Source: Thermoplasmata archaeon (GTDB taxonomy: Archaea > Thermoplasmatota > Thermoplasmata > Thermoplasmatales > Thermoplasmataceae). Taken from it: DNA of 5,936 bases. The stretch lies in contig JAJZKX010000131.1 in the NCBI GenBank assembly GCA_021850745.1, positions 1 to 5,936 on the forward strand, in the 5' to 3' direction. A program made the position numbers and the translations under genes. Below, one piece after another: positions 1 through 5,412 of this stretch (its first letter is position 1; every line of letters begins with the position of its first letter). Below the pieces are notes generated by a model. That model had not been told where the DNA came from and ran no database searches. It worked only from the letters and a program-made list of their open reading frames with translations.

Positions 1-1504
1 CTATTCCAGGGGCAACCTCGACGAGTGTTAAATTTCCTGAAATTAGCTTAAATACCCCTCTTTCCGTTATATAAGTGACCTCCTTTTTCCTCCCATCCAT
101 CAGTTTTGCGGAGAATAGTGTTTGATAAGCCTCCTTCACAAATTTCTTTCCACCATCACTGATTATTTTTATTCCTTCCATAGTAACATCTATTTTCGGC
201 TTCCCCGATGTGAAAGCACCCGAGAAAATTATTCTTGGTGAGCCGGTAACGATTACAGGAAACCCGCCGGGTCCTGTTATCTTATTCCTGAGTGATGATG
301 GATTCACGCTGCCAGTGTGATCCACTTCCATGAACCCAAGGACTGCCAGATCGATCATACCACCTTCATAAAGGGTGAATTGGTCAGGAAGTGGAATTAT
401 GGCAAATGGCCCCATCGAAAGACCAAAGTCAGGCCCTTTCAATGGAACTCCTCCCCATGGACCCGCTTCGACTGTAGAATAAACAAAGTCCCTGAGTCCT
501 TCATCATTAAGGATTGATGGTACCTCAGCCGGTATGCCAACACCAAAGTTCACTATTATGGGCCCTTTCTTTTCTGAAATAACATTCGCAACTTCTATTG
601 CCGTTCTTCTTGTGATTACATCCCTGAATGTCAATTGATCTGTTGATTCGTTTCTGGGCACATCCGGCGGAATTATGGTTCCTGAAATACCCGGATCAAA
701 TTCCAGGTTTCCACCTTGCCATGAATACATTTCCGGAGAAACGACCACATAATCAATGAGAGGACCCGGTACGTGCACAGCCTTAGGGTTCAACGTCCCG
801 AATTTTGCTATTCGTTCAACCTGCGCGAAAACTATGCCTCTCTTGGGCATTGCCTTGGCGGCTTGTGCAATGGAAAACACGCTTCCATATATGCCTTCCT
901 TCTCCATGCTCATGTTACCAATTTCATCGGCGGTTGTCCCCCTTATCAGTGAAAAGTCAGGTTGCGGGCCTTTGAAGAAAATGAATTCCTGCCCGTCAAT
1001 CATTATAATTTCCTGCGCAATACGTCTCCTGTCTTTCCCCTTGTCGTTGATGTAACATCCCGATTCCCTTGGATCCAGAAAGGTTCCCAACCCAACCCTT
1101 GTTATAAGTCCCGGCCTGCTGGCAGATATTTCCCTGAACCAATGTGCAACCGTTCCTATACTTGCTGTATATCCTTCTATATTGTTTTCCCTGACAACCT
1201 TTTCCATCCATGGAGTAAAACCAAGGAAAGGAGAAAGAATTCCGGAAAGGAATTTGAAATCACCGGATTCATACATCTTCTTTGCAATTATGTCAAGCCC
1301 TCTTCCCGGAGAACCGGGCGAGCTGTCAGAAATCAGAAATAAATCTGATGGATGACCTGTTTCTTCATACGTCTCAAAAAGTTTTAGAAGAAGAAATTCT
1401 GGTGAAGTTGATAGGTTGAACCCAGATACGGCAAATGATGAAGCATCCTCCATTTTAGTGTAAAGGAATCTGAGATCTCGTTCCTCCTTAATTATATGAG
1501 TCAT
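1..1504 (-). CDS. Family I acyl-CoA:carboxylate CoA-transferase (propionate/acetate CoA-transferase type), C-terminus beyond window
   Basis: The protein moves coenzyme A between short-chain acyl-CoA and a free carboxylate in the cytoplasm, through a glutamyl-CoA thioester. 501 codons are readable without a break from the ATG at 1504 to the left edge. The last visible residues, LVEVAPGI, match the point where Pct/YdiF-type enzymes (about 520-530 residues) have only some 20-30 residues left, so little is missing. It is an alpha-beta fusion. The N-terminal half carries GLITRVGLGTFLDPRESG (132-149), IRGTTADEIGNMSMEKE (187-203) and AQVERIAKFGTLNP (227-240). The C-terminal half carries the oxyanion loop GVGIP (321-325) and STVEAGPWGGVP (343-354), in which E346 is the expected catalytic glutamate. 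The start is the first in-frame ATG, two codons after a TAA, and the N-terminus aligns with the family. Exact substrates (acetate, propionate or another acid) cannot be read from the sequence. Family assignment is firm. Confidence 0.93.
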   Translation of the reverse strand, partial: MTHIIKEERDLRFLYTKMEDASSFAVSGFNLSTSPEFLLLKLFETYEETGHPSDLFLISDSSPGSPGRGLDIIAKKMYESGDFKFLSGILSPFLGFTPWMEKVVRENNIEGYTASIGTVAHWFREISASRPGLITRVGLGTFLDPRESGCYINDKGKDRRRIAQEIIMIDGQEFIFFKGPQPDFSLIRGTTADEIGNMSMEKEGIYGSVFSIAQAAKAMPKRGIVFAQVERIAKFGTLNPKAVHVPGPLIDYVVVSPEMYSWQGGNLEFDPGISGTIIPPDVPRNESTDQLTFRDVITRRTAIEVANVISEKKGPIIVNFGVGIPAEVPSILNDEGLRDFVYSTVEAGPWGGVPLKGPDFGLSMGPFAIIPLPDQFTLYEGGMIDLAVLGFMEVDHTGSVNPSSLRNKITGPGGFPVIVTGSPRIIFSGAFTSGKPKIDVTMEGIKIISDGGKKFVKEAYQTLFSAKLMDGRKKEVTYITERGVFKLISGNLTLVEVAPGI

Positions 1505-1532
1505 GCATTGTTATTCTCAGCCCCAATGTAAA

Positions 1533-1598
1533 GGTTTAGGCTTAAATATGAGTTGTGGAATGTTTTTTTCAACCGTGAAACAATGATTTAGGCTAAAT
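1533..1598. repeat. Two-copy palindromic repeat TTTAGGCT(T)AAA in the map/CoA-transferase gap
   Basis: The distal copy at 1586-1598 is a perfect 6-base inverted repeat around one base (ATTTAG-G-CTAAAT). The proximal copy at 1535-1546 reads TTTAGGCTTAAA, the same sequence with one extra T, and overlaps the putative TATA box. Centres are about 51 bases apart, roughly five helical turns. The arrangement resembles paired operators, but no binding protein is known and AT-rich gaps produce such matches by chance. Confidence 0.45.
1541..1549 (-). promoter_or_regulatory. Putative TATA box of the CoA-transferase gene
   Basis: On the minus strand this reads ATATTTAAG, centred about 41 bases before the ATG at 1504. 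With archaeal spacing (box about 25 bases before the transcription start) the leader would be roughly 15 bases. The box lies within one copy of a palindromic repeat, so a repressor bound there would block TBP. It suggests independent transcription from map despite the same orientation. No transcript data support it. Confidence 0.45.
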
Positions 1599-1617
1599 TT
1601 CGTAGGTTCCCGAATGA

Positions 1618-2490
1618 TTATCTGGTAGTAACGATAATTTCATCAGATAATACGAGAATTGTGTGTTCGGCCTGGGATATCATTGCACCATTATGTTCCT
1701 TCAATACGGGAAACTGTGATATCTGCTTTTTTGACATCATGTTTTTCATGTAGTCACCGTGATCAGGAATCAAACCCGCAACCCACCTTTCTGCGAAAGG
1801 TAGCAGGTTGAACGCGTTAAATACGGGGTCTCTTTTATCCTGCTTCGTTCCGCTCATTATGTAAATGTTGCCTCCCGGTCCATTGTGGATCATGCCAATG
1901 CCGGTGGAAGCAAACGGTTCTATTGCAATGAGGCTTCCGGGAGTGATTGTTGCTCCGTTTCCATCATCATAATTCGGAATGAAGATCCTTGAGTGTAAAT
2001 CGAACCTGTTTATTCCATGTCCCCCCAGATTCCTGACAGGTTTGAAGCCGAATGTGCTTATCCTGTCGCCTATTGCTTTTCCAATGCGGTTGATTGGTAC
2101 ATTGGGCCGCAATACTCTCAGTGCTGCCTCAAGGGCTTCCCTGGACGAATCGATAAGAGTTGAGTATTCACCCTTTCCTCCTACCTCAATCGTTGCAGCA
2201 TTGTCGGAAATGAAACCATCTACCTGTGCCCCGATGTCAACCTTGACAAGATCTCCCGTTTTGAATTTTTTCTTATCCATTGGAGTGGGGGTATAATGTG
2301 CTGCTTCATTGTTGATTGACAGGTTGAGCGGAAATGAAGGCTGTGCGCCCTCCTGCCTTATGAAATTTTCCGTTTTTTCAGCCACATCCAGAAGCAATGC
2401 GCCCGGTTCAATCATCGTAAGCGCGAACTCCAGTGCTGCCTTTCCTAATTTACCGGCATTCAATATTCTGGTCTTGTCTGCTGCATCCAT
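1618..2490 (-). CDS. map: Methionine aminopeptidase, type II (archaeal)
   Basis: This enzyme removes the initiator methionine from nascent proteins when the second residue is small. It is cytosolic and essential in most organisms. The 290 residues match the usual archaeal length of about 295. All five dinuclear metal ligands are visible: D85 (VKVDIGA), D96 (ISDNAAT), H158 (GGHGI), E191 (AIEPFAS) and E275 (QAEHTIL). H65, in NEAAHYTP, is the conserved substrate-side histidine. The helical insertion that separates type II from type I enzymes occupies about residues 200-262, between the last two ligand motifs. The ATG at 2490 is the first start after an in-frame TAA two codons upstream, and the N-terminal ADKTRILNAGKLGKAA is family-like. 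It is transcribed divergently from the SDR gene. The reading frame and active site look intact, so it should be functional. Confidence 0.97.
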   Translation of the reverse strand: MDAADKTRILNAGKLGKAALEFALTMIEPGALLLDVAEKTENFIRQEGAQPSFPLNLSINNEAAHYTPTPMDKKKFKTGDLVKVDIGAQVDGFISDNAATIEVGGKGEYSTLIDSSREALEAALRVLRPNVPINRIGKAIGDRISTFGFKPVRNLGGHGINRFDLHSRIFIPNYDDGNGATITPGSLIAIEPFASTGIGMIHNGPGGNIYIMSGTKQDKRDPVFNAFNLLPFAERWVAGLIPDHGDYMKNMMSKKQISQFPVLKEHNGAMISQAEHTILVLSDEIIVTTR

Positions 2491-2513
2491 GATTTATGGC
2501 TATGACATGTTCA

Positions 2514-2553
2514 AACAAAATCCTTTTTAATTTATTTTGTTAACCATTTTGTT
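2514..2553. repeat. Three copies of ATTTTGTT in the divergent promoter region
   Basis: The 8-mer ATTTTGTT occurs at 2534-2541 and 2546-2553, and its reverse complement AACAAAAT at 2514-2521. The two direct copies start 12 bases apart. The copies flank the map TATA box and abut that of the SDR gene, a position suited to shared control of both genes. The AT-rich background makes this only a candidate operator cluster. Confidence 0.35.
2524..2534 (-). promoter_or_regulatory. Putative TATA box of map
   Basis: The minus strand carries an AT-only stretch (AAATTAAAAAG) centred about 38 bases before the map ATG at 2490, which would give a leader of about 10 bases. No clear Shine-Dalgarno site lies before the start, which fits a short-leader or leaderless archaeal message. 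Confidence 0.4.
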
Positions 2554-2564
2554 TATTTAATATA
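2552..2564 (+). promoter_or_regulatory. TATA box of the SDR-QueA-like operon (leaderless)
   Basis: TTTATTTAATATA is centred about 22 bases before the ATG at 2580. That is the spacing expected if transcription starts at or next to the start codon, as is common in Thermoplasmatales. No Shine-Dalgarno sequence precedes this ATG. An ATG ten bases upstream (2570) meets a stop after six codons and is not the start. Confidence 0.6.
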
Positions 2565-2579
2565 CCCACATGATAATCT

Positions 2580-3254
2580 ATGACAAATAATAAAGAAAGT
2601 GCGAGTGTGCTCATAACCGGAGGTACTTCCGGATTGGGAAGGGCATGTGTTGAAACGTTCCTGAAATCAGGATGGAGAGTAGCCACCTTTGGAAGACGAA
2701 TGGATTTGATCTCAGAGCTAAGAGAAGTTTATTCCGGTTCATCCTTAATAGCAGAAGTGTGCGACTTGCGGGTATCAAATCATGTAGACCATGTTTTGGA
2801 TCAAGTCATGGTGAAGTTTCAAAAGCTTGACGCAATAATTCTGAATGCAGGAGAGCTCGGCAGAACACCGCTGGTTACTCTTGAACAGCTGGAACTGAAC
2901 GATTTTAGAACAGTTTTTGAGACCAATTTCTTTGGAAACCTATCCATAGTTGAAAAGGTAATGAGGCGGTTTCCAAGCGGGAAAGAGGTTCTTGTCCACA
3001 TAACATCTGACGCTGGCTTAAATCCTTACCCAAAGTGGGGGCCCTATGGATCATCAAAGGCGGCTATGGATTTCCTCTTCAAGATCTTGCAATCGGAAAA
3101 CATCGAGAGCCAAAGGAGATTCCTATCCTTTGACCCGGGCGACATGAATACAGAAATGCACAAGAAAGCTCTGCCCGAGGACGAACCTGAAACATTGAAG
3201 GATCCGATGAAATCTGCGGCTGAACTGGAATCTTTGCTAAAGGAGATGATCTGA
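2580..3254 (+). CDS. Short-chain dehydrogenase/reductase (classical SDR)
   Basis: This is an NAD(P)-dependent oxidoreductase with a single Rossmann domain, 224 residues, slightly shorter than the usual 240-250. The cofactor glycine motif TGGTSGLG is at 13-20 and NAG at 89-91. The catalytic tetrad is complete: N116 (ETNFFGN), S143 (ITSDAG), Y156 and K160 (YGSSK). The basic pair R39-R40 after beta-2 suggests NADP(H) preference. PGDMNTEMH (186-194) follows the family's PG(x)xxT motif before a short, mostly acidic C-terminal helix. There is no signal peptide or membrane segment, so it is cytosolic. The substrate is unknown, because SDR sequence alone rarely reveals it. It is the first gene of an operon with a QueA-like protein one base downstream, so a role in the same, perhaps nucleoside-related, pathway is an inference from context. 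Confidence 0.9.
   Translation: MTNNKESASVLITGGTSGLGRACVETFLKSGWRVATFGRRMDLISELREVYSGSSLIAEVCDLRVSNHVDHVLDQVMVKFQKLDAIILNAGELGRTPLVTLEQLELNDFRTVFETNFFGNLSIVEKVMRRFPSGKEVLVHITSDAGLNPYPKWGPYGSSKAAMDFLFKILQSENIESQRRFLSFDPGDMNTEMHKKALPEDEPETLKDPMKSAAELESLLKEMI
3241..3245 (+). promoter_or_regulatory. Shine-Dalgarno site of the QueA-like gene
   Basis: AGGAG lies inside the last codons of the SDR gene, 10 bases before the ATG at 3256. It supports that start and coupled translation of the two genes. Confidence 0.65.
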
Positions 3255-3255
3255 G

Positions 3256-4296
3256 ATGGATTATGAAATGCTGTATGAAAGCGGGACTAAAACAGAAAAC
3301 ATGCCTCAGGAACTAATTGGCAGGGATAGGAGCGATGTCAAGCTGGCGGTTGCAGAGAAACAAAACGGGAATATTTCTCTTTTCCCGAACTTTCGCTTTA
3401 TCTCAAGAATTTTTGAACCGGGAGATCTTCTTATTCTTAATGACAGCATGATGCTGCCATCGTCTTTGTCTGCCATTGAGGAATCCACTGGAAAAAGCTG
3501 CAGGGTTCATGTGGGACAACCTCTCTCAGGAAGTGTGTATCTGGCTGAGATAAGGTCCAGATATAATTTCAGGAATGTAAAACCCAGCGACTATTTTCAT
3601 ATATCCAATTCAGGCGCAGGAGTTGAGGTTGTTGGAAAATATGAAGAATTTCCGAGGTATGCCAGAATCAGATTCCATGATTTGAAGGAGGAATTGAATT
3701 CGTTCCTGTTGAGTTTTGGTAAACCCATTTATTATGAGGGAATAACTAGGTCCTTTGATTACAAATACTATAAGAATGTGTTTCAGAACAAGTTAGGTTC
3801 CTCTGAATATCCATCTGCATCAAGACCGTTCAACAATGAGATCATGAGAGAACTTTCATCGAGAGGTGTTCAGTCGTCCACTATAACACTTCACTGCAAC
3901 CTGGCTTCGCTTGAGCGAAATGAATTTGGAAATTCCAACAGTCTTCTTCCAGAGTATTATGAGGTGCCAGGAGAGACCATTGAGAAAATAAGGAGGGCAA
4001 CGCTGATGCACAAGAGAATTATTGCTGTGGGGACAACAGTTGCAAGGGCCATAATAACATCAATAGAGAATGAAAAATTCACAAAACCAAACGGGATGAC
4101 AACGATAAAAATTGGACCTGAAACGGAGCCTTTTCCCATAACGGGAATAATTACCGGTATCCACGATGCAGAGAGTTCTCACCATGATCTCACGTCCGCC
4201 TTCATAGGGGATCTAATCTCTGAGCCTCTTTCCAATATCGTATCATCCTTTAACCTTGGTGGGCATGAGTTTGGAGATTCCCTCATGATAATATAA
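3256..4296 (+). CDS. Diverged QueA-like protein (SAM:tRNA ribosyltransferase-isomerase fold)
   Basis: Bacterial QueA transfers and rearranges the ribose of SAM onto 7-aminomethyl-7-deazaguanine in tRNA to make epoxyqueuosine. This 346-residue protein has QueA length (E. coli about 356) and motif order. EPGDLLILNDSMMLPSSL (54-71) matches the PGDLLVFNNTRVIPARL block. EYYEVP (234-238 region) matches SEYAEVP. RIIAVGTT (254-261) matches the VGTTSVR block. TGIHDAESSHHDLTSAF (300-316) matches TNFHLPESTLLMLVSAF. GGHEFGDSLMI (335-345) matches the terminal RFFSYGDAM block. Key catalytic-region blocks differ, however: PTAGLHF is PSASRPF (186-192), and HVGAGTFQPV is HCNLASLERN (213-222). The protein is therefore a distant paralogue, and its substrate may not be queuosine-tRNA. 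It sits one base after the SDR gene with its own Shine-Dalgarno site. Fold assignment is confident; function is open. Confidence 0.82.
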   Translation: MDYEMLYESGTKTENMPQELIGRDRSDVKLAVAEKQNGNISLFPNFRFISRIFEPGDLLILNDSMMLPSSLSAIEESTGKSCRVHVGQPLSGSVYLAEIRSRYNFRNVKPSDYFHISNSGAGVEVVGKYEEFPRYARIRFHDLKEELNSFLLSFGKPIYYEGITRSFDYKYYKNVFQNKLGSSEYPSASRPFNNEIMRELSSRGVQSSTITLHCNLASLERNEFGNSNSLLPEYYEVPGETIEKIRRATLMHKRIIAVGTTVARAIITSIENEKFTKPNGMTTIKIGPETEPFPITGIITGIHDAESSHHDLTSAFIGDLISEPLSNIVSSFNLGGHEFGDSLMII

Positions 4297-4298
4297 AT

Positions 4299-4325
4299 TG
4301 AAAAATTATCCACATCAAAATTTTT
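4299..4325. terminator. Short convergent gap with T-runs on both strands
   Basis: The QueA-like and regulator genes converge with only 18 bases between their stop codons. A run of five T lies at 4321-4325 on the plus strand, and another at 4301-4305 on the minus strand (AAAAA on plus). Archaeal termination needs little more than a T-run, so each may end the opposing transcript. No hairpin is seen, and the plus-strand run lies inside the 3' end of the regulator gene. Confidence 0.3.
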
Positions 4326-4956
4326 CCTTGAAATTAATCACGAACCTGCAGGTTTTTGCACCAGAAACAATTCTATGTGTTGATTCGATATCGGCCCCGA
4401 GGAGGTCCTCAAAAAGTTTTCTTTCGGTATTGCATGCCTCAGAATACTTTTCGGAAACCTGCAGAATCGGACAATTGTATTCGCAAAGTTCGAAGACGTT
4501 TTCTGAAAGTTTCTTTACTTCCGCCATGTATCCGTCAGAATTCCTGAGGGATTTCAGTTTTCCTACAAGAGTTTCCTCGTCCGTTCCATCAAGAGATTTC
4601 CGGTAATCTTCAAGAATTTTTGATGATCTAAGATGAAGTATATCTGTGACCCCCTGCATCCCCATATTCTTTTCAACATAGTCCAGGGCATCTATTGCAA
4701 GAGATGAGTAAGATTTTGGAAGAACACTATGCCCTTTTTCTGTTATGTAGACTTTACAAACCGGCCTTCCTTTCCCGGATGGAACGTATGTTCTCTCGAG
4801 CATTCCCTCCGTTTCCAGTTCGACTATGTGCTTGATTATGGCAGCCTTGGATATTCCCAATATCTCGCTCAATTCTGAAAGGGACGGTTCCCCGTTTCTT
4901 TTAACTGTTAAAAGCAATTTTGTTTTCGGAGATGATTCTGAATAGAGACCCTTCAC
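4315..4956 (-). CDS. Winged-helix transcriptional regulator with SufR-like Fe-S cysteine pattern
   Basis: This is a probable DNA-binding repressor that senses an iron-sulfur cluster (213 residues). The N-terminal helix-turn-helix spans about 24-55 (LSELSEILGISKAAIIKHI), followed by a beta-wing (SGKGRPVCKVYITEKG, 60-75) typical of the COG2345/SufR group. The C-terminal half carries NCPILQVSEKYSEACNTE, then RIVSGAKTC. Cysteines 162, 175 and 203 are spaced C-x12-C-x27-C, as in SufR, where such cysteines bind the cluster. An extra C158 makes a CxxxC with C162. The start is GTG at 4956; an overlapping ATG at 4958 is followed at once by TGA. The gene is divergent from the Rieske-ETF operon across a 138-base region with candidate operators, so it may regulate that operon and itself. 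No suf genes lie in the window. Cluster binding is inferred from cysteine spacing. Confidence 0.85.
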   Translation of the reverse strand: MKGLYSESSPKTKLLLTVKRNGEPSLSELSEILGISKAAIIKHIVELETEGMLERTYVPSGKGRPVCKVYITEKGHSVLPKSYSSLAIDALDYVEKNMGMQGVTDILHLRSSKILEDYRKSLDGTDEETLVGKLKSLRNSDGYMAEVKKLSENVFELCEYNCPILQVSEKYSEACNTERKLFEDLLGADIESTHRIVSGAKTCRFVINFKEKF

Positions 4957-4967
4957 ATTAGAATATT

Positions 4968-5016
4968 TCCTTTACTTTATTAACTGTTTCGTGAAAAAAT
5001 TGTTTTATATATAAAT
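4968..5016 (-). promoter_or_regulatory. Candidate promoter of the SufR-like gene
   Basis: On the minus strand a strong TATATATAAA box lies at 5005-5014. It would start a message with a leader of about 27 bases containing a weak AAAGGA ribosome site (4968-4973), 11 bases before the GTG. A second box, TTAATAAAG (4975-4983), is centred 23 bases before the GTG and could give a leaderless message instead. The sequence does not decide between them. Confidence 0.4.
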
Positions 5017-5022
5017 TGAGGA

Positions 5023-5042
5023 CGATTTCGATTTCGCGATTG
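5023..5042. repeat. Tandem CGATTT repeats between the regulator and the Rieske gene
   Basis: CGATTT occurs at 5023-5028 and again directly after at 5029-5034. Two bases later comes CGATTG (5037-5042). It is the only GC-containing patch in an otherwise very AT-rich promoter region and lies between the promoters of the two divergent genes. It may be part of an operator; the function is unproven. Confidence 0.35.
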
Positions 5043-5047
5043 AAATA

Positions 5048-5076
5048 GTTATTAATTGCCGATAATAATTTATAAC
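5048..5076. repeat. Inverted repeat over the Rieske gene TATA box
   Basis: GTTATTAATT (5048-5057) and AATTTATAAC (5067-5076) are reverse complements at 9 of 10 positions, separated by 9 bases, so half-site centres lie 19 bases (about two helical turns) apart. The right arm contains the TATA box, so a dimeric repressor bound here would block transcription. The divergent SufR-like regulator is the obvious candidate, by inference. Confidence 0.45.
5067..5075 (+). promoter_or_regulatory. TATA box of the Rieske-ETF operon (leaderless)
   Basis: AATTTATAA is centred about 24 bases before the ATG at 5095. The transcription start would fall at or beside that codon, which supports it over the longer frame starting with TTG at 5056. 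That TTG lies upstream of the TATA box and so outside the predicted message. Confidence 0.6.
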
Positions 5077-5094
5077 CGTTCTAAATTTGAAGTC

Positions 5095-5412
5095 ATGAAC
5101 TGGTATAAAGTTGGAAAAACCAGCAGCTTAAAAGATGGAGATATCGCGAAGGTCAAGGTTTCAAACAGGGAGATCATTATAATGAATATAAATGGAAATT
5201 ATTATGCAACCTCTCACCTGTGCACTCACGAGGATTATGATCTGTCTGAAGGGTTCATAGATGATGGAACCCTTATCTGCCCTAATCACTTTGCAACATT
5301 CAGTCCTAAAACGGGGGAAGTTATCAGTCCCCCTGAAGGAGCTGGGGATATTGGCCCTTTGACATCATTCAAGACTAAGGTGGAAAACGGGGAGATCATG
5401 GTTGAGGCGTAA
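5095..5412 (+). CDS. Small soluble Rieske [2Fe-2S] protein (Rieske-type ferredoxin)
   Basis: This is an electron carrier of 105 residues with one Rieske domain and no signal peptide or membrane segment, hence cytosolic. The cluster ligands are C43 and H45 (box 1, CTHEDYDLSEG) and C62 and H65 (box 2, CPNHFATFSPKTGEV), giving C-x-H-x16-C-x2-H. The disulfide cysteines of bc1-type Rieske proteins are absent, as in ferredoxins of dioxygenase systems and in NirD-like proteins. The usual CPH is CTH, and the usual Gly after the last histidine is Phe, both mild departures. The start was placed at the ATG at 5095 because of the TATA box 24 bases upstream and because the N-terminus MNWYKVGKTSSLKDGD is the normal beginning of such domains. 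Its stop overlaps the start of the ETF beta gene by one base, so the two are probably translated together and may exchange electrons. Confidence 0.9.
   Translation: MNWYKVGKTSSLKDGDIAKVKVSNREIIIMNINGNYYATSHLCTHEDYDLSEGFIDDGTLICPNHFATFSPKTGEVISPPEGAGDIGPLTSFKTKVENGEIMVEA
5404..5407 (+). promoter_or_regulatory. Shine-Dalgarno-like site of the ETF beta gene
   Basis: GAGG sits in the last codons of the Rieske gene, four bases before the ATG at 5412. Spacing is short but usable. Together with the TAATG overlap it indicates translational coupling. Confidence 0.4.

Noticed and set aside
317..517. Plus-strand 66-codon open frame
   Set aside because: It is antisense to the catalytic-glutamate region of the CoA-transferase and has no family features.
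756..1342. Plus-strand open frames of 99 and 126 codons
   Set aside because: They lie entirely antisense to the CoA-transferase, whose conserved motifs run unbroken through this region, and their translations resemble no known protein.
1563..1569. Run of seven T as a possible terminator
   Set aside because: The T-run is on the plus strand, while both flanking genes are read from the minus strand, so it does not end either transcript.
1979..2530. Plus-strand open frames opposite map
   Set aside because: They are shadows of map, which has all metal ligands in frame on the other strand.
4298..4606. Plus-strand 102-codon open frame after the QueA-like gene
   Set aside because: It is antisense to the cysteine-rich C-terminus of the SufR-like regulator, which is well supported.
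5056..5094. Longer Rieske protein starting at TTG (13 extra residues)
   Set aside because: The TTG precedes the TATA box at 5067-5075, so it would be outside the predicted message, and the extra residues do not fit the domain's normal beginning.
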